A stretch of DNA of 12,047 nucleotides from an uncultured Lacticaseibacillus sp. (GTDB lineage Bacteria > Bacillota > Bacilli > Lactobacillales > Lactobacillaceae): positions 1 through 12,047 of the forward strand of contig CAKRHU010000021.1 of the NCBI GenBank assembly GCA_934339215.1. The letters are read 5' to 3'. The notes under the pieces were generated by a model that ran no database searches, was not told the origin of the DNA, and was given only the letters and a program-made list of their open reading frames with translations. The position numbers and the translations under genes are program-made. Position 1 is the stretch's first letter; every line of letters starts with the position of its first letter. This document shows, piece by piece, positions 1-6,475 of the stretch.

Positions 1-345
1 CGCCCAGCGCTGCCGGTTGCTGGGCGCGTCCCATTTGACCATGGAATGGACTAGGAGTGATCCTGGTCTATTTTTGTGGCCCCAGAGTTCTTCAAAGCGT
101 AAATAGCCATCCATATAGCCTAGTTCAAACGATTGAGTCCGTTTTTGACCCAGTCGTTTGGGCGTAGCTATATGAGTTGGCGTTGCTTTGAAGAACTCGA
201 CGATGATCCCAGAGCTTTTTCAAGCGCACTTAGCACCAAGGCTAGCCTGCTTAAGACGTTGAGCCTGGGCTCGGCTCGGCGTCTTAAGCAAGCCATCCGC
301 AGGTGCGTTGCTTGAAGAAACCCGACGCTGTGTCGGTGTTGTTTT
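1..345 (+). other. Hairpin-dense non-coding stretch, possible 3' end of a structured RNA running in from the left
   Basis: No convincing gene is visible here. Instead there are many inverted repeats in series. CGCCCAGC pairs at 1-8/19-26. GACTAGGA/TCCTGGTC pairs at 49-56/61-68 around a GTGA (GNRA) tetraloop. A long interrupted stem pairs 85-98 with 185-198 (14 bp perfect), 113-119 with 167-173 and 126-135 with 151-160. A second long stem pairs 219-229 with 303-316 (interrupted) and 249-258 with 280-289 (10 bp perfect). A last hairpin, CCGAC/GTCGG at 322-326/332-336, is followed by TGTTGTTTT, which could be a weak terminator on the plus strand. The GNRA loop forms only in plus-strand RNA. Alternatives are a degenerate mobile element or the start of a minus-strand gene, since one minus frame stays open to the left edge. 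Which RNA it might be is not recognised. Confidence 0.35.
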
Positions 346-418
346 GCACGTGAAAAGCTTGATTTGAAGTCGTTTTCAATAAATTATCATTCTATTTAAA
401 AATTATTCTAGAATAAGC

Positions 419-447
419 TTGAATTAATTCTTGAATTGGCCTATACT
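419..447 (+). promoter_or_regulatory. Sigma-A-type promoter for the downstream structured RNA
   Basis: The -35 element TTGAAT (419-424) is separated by exactly 17 bases from the -10 element TATACT (442-447), in an AT-rich stretch unlike its flanks. Transcription would start near 454. No open reading frame with a ribosome binding site follows. What follows is the hairpin-rich sequence annotated as an RNA gene. Confidence 0.6.
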
Positions 448-453
448 TGTTCC

Positions 454-789
454 ATCACGAAGAACTGAATAGCCCTGCTCACTCGACCAGACGCTGAAGC
501 GTAGTTCGAGACGACCCGTACACAGAGGTGTGAACCTGCTGTTGTGCGGGATTTTTTATTTTTGGGAGGAGAGCAGGGTCAGGGATTCAAAAAGTGCCGC
601 CAATGCTTGGGAGCAAATTGACGACACAAAAAAAACGCAGCACCTTGGGAGTTATGCTGCGTCGATGGGTGTAAATGGCTTGGGAGACATTTACTTGATT
701 AGTTTAACACTCTACCGCTTGGGACACAATTAAGATTGTGTAAAAAGGTAGCTTGGGATCAAAAACCGCCAGTGATGGCGGTTTTTTTG
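454..789 (+). ncRNA. Candidate structured RNA of about 335 nt with repeated CUUGGGA motifs; unrecognised
   Basis: The sequence lies between a good promoter and a strong intrinsic terminator. In the 5' domain, CCCTGCTC (473-480) pairs perfectly with GAGCAGGG (571-578) and encloses two hairpins. One is CTCGA/TCGAG (482-486/506-510) capped by ACGC-TGAA-GCGT (491-502). The other is a long stem (515-529/534-550) with single bulges and a GTGA GNRA loop at 530-533. In the 3' domain CTTGGGA occurs five times (606-612, 644-650, 679-685, 718-724, 752-758). Three copies sit in hairpin loops, on stems 594-604/617-627 (two mismatches), 635-642/655-662 (8 bp perfect) and 671-677/688-694 (7 bp perfect). A sixth TTGGGA is at 562-567. 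Loop motifs repeated on unrelated stems suggest a binding platform for a protein or RNA, which is inference. The T-rich run at 551-563 after the second hairpin could also end a shorter RNA of about 110 nt. A reading frame at 530-733 crosses it but has no good start site and no recognisable product. It does not resemble tmRNA, RNase P RNA or SRP RNA as I know them. Confidence 0.6.
761..789. terminator. Bidirectional intrinsic terminator between the RNA and the merR-family gene
   Basis: ACCGCC (765-770) pairs with GGCGGT (777-782) around the loop AGTGAT. It is flanked by AAAA on the left and TTTTTTT on the right, so it works as a strong terminator for the plus-strand RNA. It can also stop the minus-strand regulator gene, whose stop codon is at 818-820. 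Confidence 0.85.
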
Positions 790-817
790 TACCTGAATGT
801 CCATATGTTGCGATGAA

Positions 818-1246
818 TTATTTGTGCGGCATCTTACACAACGTGGCACTGTTGTCGTTTACTTTAGCGACGACATCAAAATCTGGATCGTTTTGTAATT
901 GACCGAAGTTTAACGTGGAATAACCATCAGGTGTATCGTCAACGCTAACTAATAGTTTGGCGATCATTTTCAAGTGGTCGGCTTCGTGACGATGTTGGGC
1001 TAACATTTCAGCGGCTTTGGTCAAGGTGTAGCCTTCGTCGATCATTGATTTTACCAATACCAACTTGGCTAAATTTGGAAAGTTGAAGCGCTTATTGCCA
1101 CCTTCCTCGCGCCGAAAAGACGAGACCAGCGCTTTTTTCTCCCAGTAGCGGATTTGGGTGGCGGTGGCGCCGGTGATCCGACTGGCTTCGCCGATCCCCA
1201 CCGACAAATCCAAGTCTTTGAGTCGTTTGGTAAAATCTGGTCCCAT
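818..1246 (-). CDS. MerR-family transcriptional regulator, divergent from an MFS exporter
   Basis: This is a DNA-binding regulator of 142 residues. The N-terminal half is a MerR-type winged helix: a helix-turn-helix at about residues 15-35 (IGEASRITGATATQIRYWE), then the wing (FRREEGGNKRFNFPNLAKL) and the helix leading to the dimerisation region. Residues from about 80 on are short and not recognisable as a drug- or metal-binding domain. A single Cys at residue 137 argues against the multi-Cys metal sensors of this family. The start is ATG at 1246 behind ACGGAGG. The gene is transcribed away from the exporter at 1397, and the shared intergenic region contains a dyad over both promoters. It therefore probably represses or activates the exporter operon and itself. 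The inducer cannot be told from sequence. The N-terminal extension before the helix-turn-helix and the dyad with TGT/ACA ends recall the GlnR/TnrA branch, but this looks like a local regulator. Confidence 0.9.
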   Translation of the reverse strand: MGPDFTKRLKDLDLSVGIGEASRITGATATQIRYWEKKALVSSFRREEGGNKRFNFPNLAKLVLVKSMIDEGYTLTKAAEMLAQHRHEADHLKMIAKLLVSVDDTPDGYSTLNFGQLQNDPDFDVVAKVNDNSATLCKMPHK

Positions 1247-1298
1247 ACATACCTCCGTTGTGACGCCTTGTCATTTTTATGACGTATTTTCTGAAAAC

Positions 1299-1346
1299 AT
1301 ATTGACTAACTAATAATGTAAGTGTAACATAACGTTTTGTCAATAT
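1299..1346. promoter_or_regulatory. Overlapping divergent promoters inside a palindromic operator
   Basis: ATATTGAC (1299-1306) and GTCAATAT (1339-1346) form a perfect 8-bp inverted repeat, with an inner ATGT/ACAT (1316-1319/1327-1330) on almost the same centre. The plus promoter reads TTGACT (1302-1307), 17 bases, TAACAT (1325-1330). The minus promoter reads TTGACA (1343-1338), 17 bases, TACATT (1320-1315). The two promoters interlock nearly symmetrically, so polymerase can occupy only one at a time. The MerR-family protein encoded next to it is the obvious candidate binder. Confidence 0.65.
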
Positions 1347-1396
1347 CATATTATGTGATAAAGAAATTACGAAATATATTAAAAGGGGCGGTATAA

Positions 1397-2869
1397 TTGC
1401 CAGTACAAGATCGACATGGTAAAGCCATCAATGTACCTTTAATGGTCCTAACGCTGATTGTTGGCGTGTTTATTACCGTATTGAACCAAACGATCCTCAC
1501 CACAGCCTTTCCAACGTTAATGAAGGCTTTTGATATTTCCACTGGTACCGTTCAGTGGCTGACCACCGGCTTCATGATGGTCAACGGGATCATGATCCCA
1601 GTTTCGGCCTACTTATCGGCCAAAGTTTCGACCAAATGGTTATACATCGGCGCGATGGGAATTTTTGGTATCGGGACTTTAGTGGCGTTCATTGCCAATA
1701 ACTTTCCAATGTTATTAGCAGGGCGCTTGATCCAGGCGTTAGGCGTCGGGATTACGATGCCACTGCTGCAAAACATCATGCTCAACTTATTCCCGCCGGA
1801 AAAACGTGGCACGGCCATGGGCTTAACCGGTTTAGCCGTCGGGGTGGCACCGGCGATCGGCCCAACCTTATCTGGCTGGGTGATCGATAACTCTGGTTGG
1901 CGCACTTTGTTTGGGATGCTCTTACCAGTTGTGGTCATCGTGTTGCTGTTATCGCTGTTTTTCGTTAAAGACGTCTTGCCAACGTCTAATCCAAAACTCG
2001 ATATTTTATCCTTGATCGAATCAAGCTTCGGGTTTGGGGCTTTGTTATACGGATTTTCTGAAGTGTCCAGCCGCGGCTGGGGCGATGCAGTGGTCATCGG
2101 TAGCATCATGTTAGGGTTAGTCGTGATTGTTTTATTTGTATTGCGACAACTCAAACTCGACGAACCTTTTGTCCAAGTGAAAGTGTTCTCCAGTAAGATT
2201 TTCACCATTTCCACGATTTTAAGTTCGATCGCGATGATGGCGATGGTCGGCGTGGAAATGATCTTACCATTATACTTACAGATCTTACATGGTAAATCCG
2301 CGCTTGAATCTGGCCTCACGCTGTTGCCTGGGGCGTTGATGATGGGGGTGATGAGTCCCATCACTGGGGTCGTATTTGACCGCATCGGCGCTAAGCGTTT
2401 GGCGCAACTGGGCTTTTTCTTATTAGCGGTAGCAACCTTACCTTTTGCCTTGATCACGGCAGATACGCCAAGTTTATTTATCACCTTGATTTATGCGGTG
2501 CGGATGTTTGGGGTCGCCATGGTCATGATGCCATTGACCACTAACGGGATGAATGCTTTGCCGATGGACTTGATTCGCCACGGGACTGCGGTGAACAATA
2601 CGGTGCGTCAAATTGCCAGTTCCATGACCACTGCGATTTTGGTTTCTGTGTTGTCCAATGTCACTGACAATGCCTCACCAGTGAAGCATATGTTGACGAC
2701 GGATCCGTTAAAGTACAAACATTTGTACTTTAACGCAACGCTCAGCGGCTATCATGCAGCCTTTTGGTTTGCGATCGGCTTTTCAATTTTAGGTTGGGCG
2801 TTGACGTTTTTCCTCAATAAAAAAGCCGTCGCCAGCCGCGATGTCACTGCCAAGGAGGTGCGCGAATGA
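1397..2869 (+). CDS. MFS multidrug exporter, DHA2 family (14 TM, EmrB/LmrB type)
   Basis: This is a proton-driven drug exporter in the cytoplasmic membrane, 490 residues, the usual length for 14-segment DHA2 proteins. The first membrane segment carries LNQTILTTAFP (about residues 29-39), matching the motif D1 region with Asn30 where many homologues have Asp. LmrB-like members often have this Asn. GRLIQALGVG (109-118) lies in the segment after TM3. The antiporter motif C is GLAVGVAPAIGPTLSGWV (about 145-162) in TM5. The chosen start is TTG at 1397, eight bases behind AGGGGCGG; later Met codons would cut into TM1. It overlaps the next gene by ATGA. Regulation by the divergent MerR-family protein is likely from the interlocked promoters. 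The substrate is unknown. Confidence 0.93.
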   Translation: MPVQDRHGKAINVPLMVLTLIVGVFITVLNQTILTTAFPTLMKAFDISTGTVQWLTTGFMMVNGIMIPVSAYLSAKVSTKWLYIGAMGIFGIGTLVAFIANNFPMLLAGRLIQALGVGITMPLLQNIMLNLFPPEKRGTAMGLTGLAVGVAPAIGPTLSGWVIDNSGWRTLFGMLLPVVVIVLLLSLFFVKDVLPTSNPKLDILSLIESSFGFGALLYGFSEVSSRGWGDAVVIGSIMLGLVVIVLFVLRQLKLDEPFVQVKVFSSKIFTISTILSSIAMMAMVGVEMILPLYLQILHGKSALESGLTLLPGALMMGVMSPITGVVFDRIGAKRLAQLGFFLLAVATLPFALITADTPSLFITLIYAVRMFGVAMVMMPLTTNGMNALPMDLIRHGTAVNNTVRQIASSMTTAILVSVLSNVTDNASPVKHMLTTDPLKYKHLYFNATLSGYHAAFWFAIGFSILGWALTFFLNKKAVASRDVTAKEVRE

Positions 2870-3579
2870 TTATTGCCACATTAATTATCGGCGTGATCGG
2901 CTTATATTTAAGCTTTATCATGATGAAAAATGGTGTTTGGCGGGTGATCCTCAGTGCGATTTTTGGGGTGATTATGATCGGGTCGCTGTATCTGGTCAAT
3001 GCCAATGACCGGTCTCATTTGGGGATGGAGAAAGTTACCACCACCAAAACCGTAACGATCACTTCGGCTAGCCCGTCAAAAGCACTGCCGATGTTATTAC
3101 ATCAAGGCGTCGGCACTTCCGGCAAGCGCCAAGTGTATATTTACAAAGTCGCGGGTAAAACCACGCATACCAAAGCTGATTACTTGGTATCAAACCGCGT
3201 GGTCACTGGCGACAAAGCCACAGTGAAATCAGTTAAAACCGCTTGGGTATACAAGAATGATTTCTACAAATCTTTCTTCGCCAATCAAAACAACCACAAG
3301 CTGATCAAACAAGTCAATACCATCACTATTCCCAAGACTTGGACCAGCTTGTCGACTAAACAAGCCAAAGCGTTAGCCAAGCGCTTGAAGGCGGCGCAAA
3401 ATCCAACTGCCGCCCAAAAGGCTAAAATGACGGCGGCAATTCAACAAGCCGTCATTCAAGCCAAAATGAAAAATCCTGCTATGACGGCTGCGCAACAAAA
3501 GCAAGTGATTGCCCAAGCCAAAGCCAAGCTGCAACAAGCGGCGATCCAACAAGCCATCAAAGCCGTCAAAGCTGAATAG
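2866..3579 (+). CDS. DUF4811-type membrane protein coupled to the exporter
   Basis: This protein of 237 residues has an N-terminal pair of membrane helices (about 1-20 and 25-45) and a soluble domain (about 50-165) rich in Thr, Val and Lys. Its C-terminal tail (about 170-237) is almost entirely Ala, Gln and Lys and should form a long charged helix or coiled coil. I recognise it as the DUF4811 type found next to DHA2 exporters in lactobacilli, from memory of the family and not from a search. No enzymatic motif is visible. Its ATG overlaps the exporter stop (ATGA at 2866-2869) and AAGGAGG lies inside the end of the exporter gene, so translation is coupled. It is probably an accessory or envelope-sensing partner of the exporter; that role is inference. 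Confidence 0.82.
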   Translation: MIIATLIIGVIGLYLSFIMMKNGVWRVILSAIFGVIMIGSLYLVNANDRSHLGMEKVTTTKTVTITSASPSKALPMLLHQGVGTSGKRQVYIYKVAGKTTHTKADYLVSNRVVTGDKATVKSVKTAWVYKNDFYKSFFANQNNHKLIKQVNTITIPKTWTSLSTKQAKALAKRLKAAQNPTAAQKAKMTAAIQQAVIQAKMKNPAMTAAQQKQVIAQAKAKLQQAAIQQAIKAVKAE

Positions 3580-3613
3580 TTGCCACGTCGAGCTTTTTGA
3601 AAATCGCTGGCAC

Positions 3614-3646
3614 AAAAACGTGATCGATCACTCGGTCACGTTTTTT
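3614..3646. terminator. Bidirectional terminator overlapping the acyltransferase stop codon
   Basis: CGTGATCG (3619-3626) pairs with CGGTCACG (3633-3640, one G-T wobble) around the loop ATCACT. AAAAA precedes the stem and TTTTTT follows it. It ends the exporter operon on the plus strand. Read on the minus strand, the right arm encodes the last acyltransferase codons, the TGA stop (3628-3630) lies in the loop, and TTTTTG follows the left arm. Confidence 0.85.
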
Positions 3647-4827
3647 GCTGTTTGCGAATTAGAGGGAATAATTTTTTCTGGCACTTTTTTGCGGCGGTTG
3701 CGCGCCAAGACATGCCATTGCGGACGTCCGATCAATAATCCAAAGGGTGGGACTTTGTAACAGAACCAAGCGCTACCTACCGCCATGGCTAAGACTGCCC
3801 CGTAGCCGACTGGGATCAAAATTACCCAAGCCCAATCTGGTAAGGTCATCAAACTCAATGCACCGCGTAGGACACTTAACGCTAAGGTTTGATCGAGATA
3901 GACCCCAAACGAAACGATCGCAGCGTTGTGAATGGCTGTTGCAAACCAAGTCGGCATGCCATTTGCACGCCAAGCGGAAAATTTTTGTCCCAGTCCAAAG
4001 ACTGCCAGGATTACGATCGTGTCATACACTAACATGTAAGGCTGATGAGGTGAAACGGCGTGAGTGTGATCTAACCCTAACACCGCACGATTCCAGAAGT
4101 AATAAGGGATCGTGCCGATGCCTAAGGTCGCTGAAGCAATGGTCAGCCTGCGCAAATGTGCTGTGACCCAGTGCTTGACTTGTTGGTAGTGAATGCTGGT
4201 GTAGGCCCCAAGCATGAAATAAAACTGATAAGTGAAAATGTTGACGCCATAAGCGCGAAACCACCATAGCCACTGACTGCGATCAACACCTGGCATGATG
4301 TATTTGATCCAAGTGACAATACTCAATTGCAATAAGAAACTGATGCCAAGCATTACCTCGTGGTGTTTGACGTGTTTAAATAACCAAACGATCAATGGAA
4401 AGGCTAAGTATAATTGTAAGGTGATCAAAATATAATACATGTACCAAGCGTTACCATGTAAAATCATGTCCGCATAATCTGACCAAAATGTGGCCCAGTG
4501 GTAACTCGGGGTGCCGATCAAAGCCGCGAGGCCTAAATATAAACCGTTCCACAGTAAGTATGGCCAATCAGAGCCGGCGAAGCGTTTTTGAAAGAAGCGG
4601 GGCCATTGATGGCGGTGATAATAATTGAGCGTCAATACCAAGCCGGTCATGAACATAAAGCCCATCCGCGTAAAGTGGATCAACAAGTGCGAACCCAGCA
4701 ATGCAGTGCGCGTGGCGCCGTCTGTGCTCATTTGTTGAATAAACGCGGTGGTGGTGTGATTGAGTAGTACCCCGAAAATGAAGAAGACGCGCATCATGTC
4801 CACTTCATGAAGATATTTTTTGGCCAA
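3628..4827 (-). CDS. Membrane acyltransferase, acyltransferase-3 family
   Basis: This integral membrane protein of 399 residues has about ten hydrophobic segments and resembles the OafA/AT3 acyltransferases that transfer acyl groups to cell-surface sugars. The N-terminal signature is present: Arg13 in the first helix (MMRVFFIFGVLLNH) and His24 at its end, then RMGFMFMTGLVLTLNYYHR (about 54-72) and KRFAGSDWPYLLWN, where an R/K-x-P-type loop usually lies. The acceptor is unknown. The start is TTG at 4827, eight bases after AGGAGG. No Met codon nearby has a comparable site. The gene stands alone and is convergent with the exporter operon and divergent from the ComA-like gene. The C-terminal tail (LARNRRKKVPEK) is basic and probably cytoplasmic. 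The family call is fairly secure; the substrate is not. Confidence 0.87.
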   Translation of the reverse strand: MAKKYLHEVDMMRVFFIFGVLLNHTTTAFIQQMSTDGATRTALLGSHLLIHFTRMGFMFMTGLVLTLNYYHRHQWPRFFQKRFAGSDWPYLLWNGLYLGLAALIGTPSYHWATFWSDYADMILHGNAWYMYYILITLQLYLAFPLIVWLFKHVKHHEVMLGISFLLQLSIVTWIKYIMPGVDRSQWLWWFRAYGVNIFTYQFYFMLGAYTSIHYQQVKHWVTAHLRRLTIASATLGIGTIPYYFWNRAVLGLDHTHAVSPHQPYMLVYDTIVILAVFGLGQKFSAWRANGMPTWFATAIHNAAIVSFGVYLDQTLALSVLRGALSLMTLPDWAWVILIPVGYGAVLAMAVGSAWFCYKVPPFGLLIGRPQWHVLARNRRKKVPEKIIPSNSQTAKNVTE

Positions 4828-4989
4828 GCTTGCGGCCTCCTTTTAACCTGATTCATCTAGGCTAACGAAGAGGTTTGGCGAAATTATGGTGAAATCAAGG
4901 TGACAAATACGTGATAAAGTTCGGCGTTCTTCTTAGAAAATTCACGATTGCCGCGTAAGCTGTGCTTAAACATAACGGGGGGACTACAT

Positions 4990-5757
4990 ATGTTAGCTTT
5001 TGACCAATTACGCGACCCAGCCCAAATCAAGATTGCCAATATGGGCAAGACCATGATGCTCGATAAAGGCTTAGGGTTAAATGCCTTAGATGATTTGATC
5101 GCCACAGCAGGCGACTATATTAGTTTTGCGAAATTTGGTTGGGGGACGGCGGCGACCATGAGCCGGGAGCTGATCCAAGCCAAAACGGCCAAGTATCGCG
5201 AGGCGAAGATCATGCCTTATCCTGGCGGGACGTTATTAGAAGTGGCCGTACAACATGGTCAATTAACAGAATTTTTAACCGAAGCCAGAGACCTAGGCTT
5301 CACCGGCATCGAAGTCTCTGACGGCAGCACCACGGTAGACGCGCATACTCGTGCCGAAGCGATTAAAGCAGCCCGTGATGCCGGATTTAAGGTGTTATCT
5401 GAAGTCGGTAAAAAAGATCCTACCCTTGATCATGAGTTGACCGTTGAACAACGCATCGCGTCGATCAATGCCGATTTGCGTAATGGCGCGGATTATGTGA
5501 TTTTAGAAGCCCAAGAAGCTGGCAAGAATATCGGCATCTACGACAAAGATGGTAATATCGTTCAATCCGAACTTGACGCCTTAGCCGCCAACGGTATCAG
5601 TCAAGTGATTTTTGAAGCGCCATTGAAGCCGCAACAAGTCGCCTTGATCTTACAATTCGGCAGTCATGTCAATCTCGGCAACATCGATCATGATGAAGTG
5701 ACCGCCTTAGAAACCTTACGTCGCGGCTTGCGTGGTGACACAGTGGGGAAAGTCTAA
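4990..5757 (+). CDS. Phosphosulfolactate synthase-like protein (ComA family)
   Basis: ComA enzymes add sulfite to phosphoenolpyruvate to give (R)-phosphosulfolactate, using Mg2+ in a TIM barrel. This 255-residue protein has the full family length and its landmark segments: DKGLG (25-29), SFAKFGWGTA (45-54), YPGGTLLEVAVQHGQ (77-91), GIEVSDGS (106-113), SEVGKKDP (137-144), EAQEAGKNIGIYD (173-185), IFEAPLKPQQ (207-216) and FGSHVNLGNI (223-232), ending with LETLRRGLRGDT. I chose ATG 4990 because the family begins near here and GGGGGG sits eight bases upstream. An in-frame start at 4948 would add 14 residues without a ribosome site. The stop overlaps the phosphatase start (TAATG). In archaea the family serves coenzyme M synthesis and in Bacillus spores sulfolactate. 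Lactic acid bacteria are not known for either, so the real substrate here is open. Confidence 0.88.
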   Translation: MLAFDQLRDPAQIKIANMGKTMMLDKGLGLNALDDLIATAGDYISFAKFGWGTAATMSRELIQAKTAKYREAKIMPYPGGTLLEVAVQHGQLTEFLTEARDLGFTGIEVSDGSTTVDAHTRAEAIKAARDAGFKVLSEVGKKDPTLDHELTVEQRIASINADLRNGADYVILEAQEAGKNIGIYDKDGNIVQSELDALAANGISQVIFEAPLKPQQVALILQFGSHVNLGNIDHDEVTALETLRRGLRGDTVGKV

Positions 5758-6410
5758 TGCGCAGATTGTTTATTGTGCGTCATGGCAAAACGGCGTGGAA
5801 TCTTGAAAAACGTCTGCAAGGAGCCGGGGCTGACAGTCCGTTGCTGACGGATGATTTAACCCCTTATCAGCAACTGGCCCATTACTTGGATCAATATCAA
5901 TTTGCCCAAGCATTTACTAGTCCTTTGGCGCGGGCTTATGATACTGCTGAATTAACGTTGAAGCATTTCACGCGGCATTCAGCGCCAAAACTGCAAACGG
6001 TCAATGACTTGCGGGAATTGTCGTTTGGTCAATGGGAAGGGCACAGTCGCGCAGAACTGATCAAAACTGCCCCAGAATTATTTGCCTTAATGTCCAAGCG
6101 CCAAGATGATCCGCGGCTGATCAACTTAGGCATAGAAAACTTCCATGAGGCCCGGCGGCGGTTTGCTGGGGCGTTAGCTGGCATCGCGGCCAGTCTGGGG
6201 GATGATGACAATGCGTTGATTTTTGCGCATGGTGGGATCAGTCAAATCGGGATTCAAGAAGCGACAGGCAATCCTAAACTTTTAGGACTAAAAAATCTTT
6301 CGACGTCAATTTTGGCCGTGACGCCAGATGGTTTAGCAGTGGATGCTTATAATCAAACAGCCTATTTAACTCAAGTTGATTTAAATGAAGGCAATGTGTC
6401 GATTTTATAA
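5757..6410 (+). CDS. Histidine phosphatase family protein (phosphoglycerate mutase-like)
   Basis: This is a cytosolic phosphatase of 217 residues in the branch-1 histidine phosphatase superfamily. The phospho-accepting His9 lies in VRHGKTAWN. The second catalytic Arg59 is in SPLARAYDTAEL, the acid Glu87 in LRELSFGQWEG and the second His158 in FAHGG, so the active site looks complete. It is shorter than true phosphoglycerate mutases and lacks their typical insertion, which favours phosphatase activity on a small phosphorylated metabolite. Its ATG shares the last A of the upstream stop (TAATG), so the two proteins are co-translated. The upstream gene encodes a ComA-like synthase whose product would be a phosphoester. 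This enzyme is therefore a candidate for the following dephosphorylation, normally done by the unrelated ComB. That link is inference. Confidence 0.92.
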   Translation: MRRLFIVRHGKTAWNLEKRLQGAGADSPLLTDDLTPYQQLAHYLDQYQFAQAFTSPLARAYDTAELTLKHFTRHSAPKLQTVNDLRELSFGQWEGHSRAELIKTAPELFALMSKRQDDPRLINLGIENFHEARRRFAGALAGIAASLGDDDNALIFAHGGISQIGIQEATGNPKLLGLKNLSTSILAVTPDGLAVDAYNQTAYLTQVDLNEGNVSIL

Positions 6411-6429
6411 TCCTCGATCCAACAAAATA

Positions 6430-6464
6430 ACGCCTCAAGCTGATTTCGGCTTGAGGCGTTTGTT
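6430..6464. terminator. Bidirectional terminator between phosphatase and lipoprotein genes
   Basis: ACGCCTCAAGC (6430-6440) pairs perfectly over 11 bp with GCTTGAGGCGT (6449-6459), loop TGATTTCG. The plus side is followed by TTGTT, and the minus side by TATTTTGTT. It serves the convergent genes ending at 6410 and 6476. Confidence 0.8.
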
Positions 6465-6475
6465 CATTATTTGGA

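Noticed and set aside
300..312. GTGCG as a group II intron 5' end
   Set aside because: No domain V hairpin or intron-encoded reverse transcriptase is present.
133..315. A 60-codon plus-strand frame
   Set aside because: It starts at TTG without a ribosome site and runs through the long inverted repeats. Its composition does not resemble a known protein.
530..733. A 67-codon plus-strand frame with a hydrophobic start
   Set aside because: It starts at GTG without a ribosome site, matches no family, and lies across stems and repeated loop motifs better explained as RNA.
1609..2484. Long 291-codon frame antisense to the exporter gene
   Set aside because: It mirrors the codon pattern of the exporter, which has clear membrane motifs and a ribosome site. 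The antisense product matches nothing.
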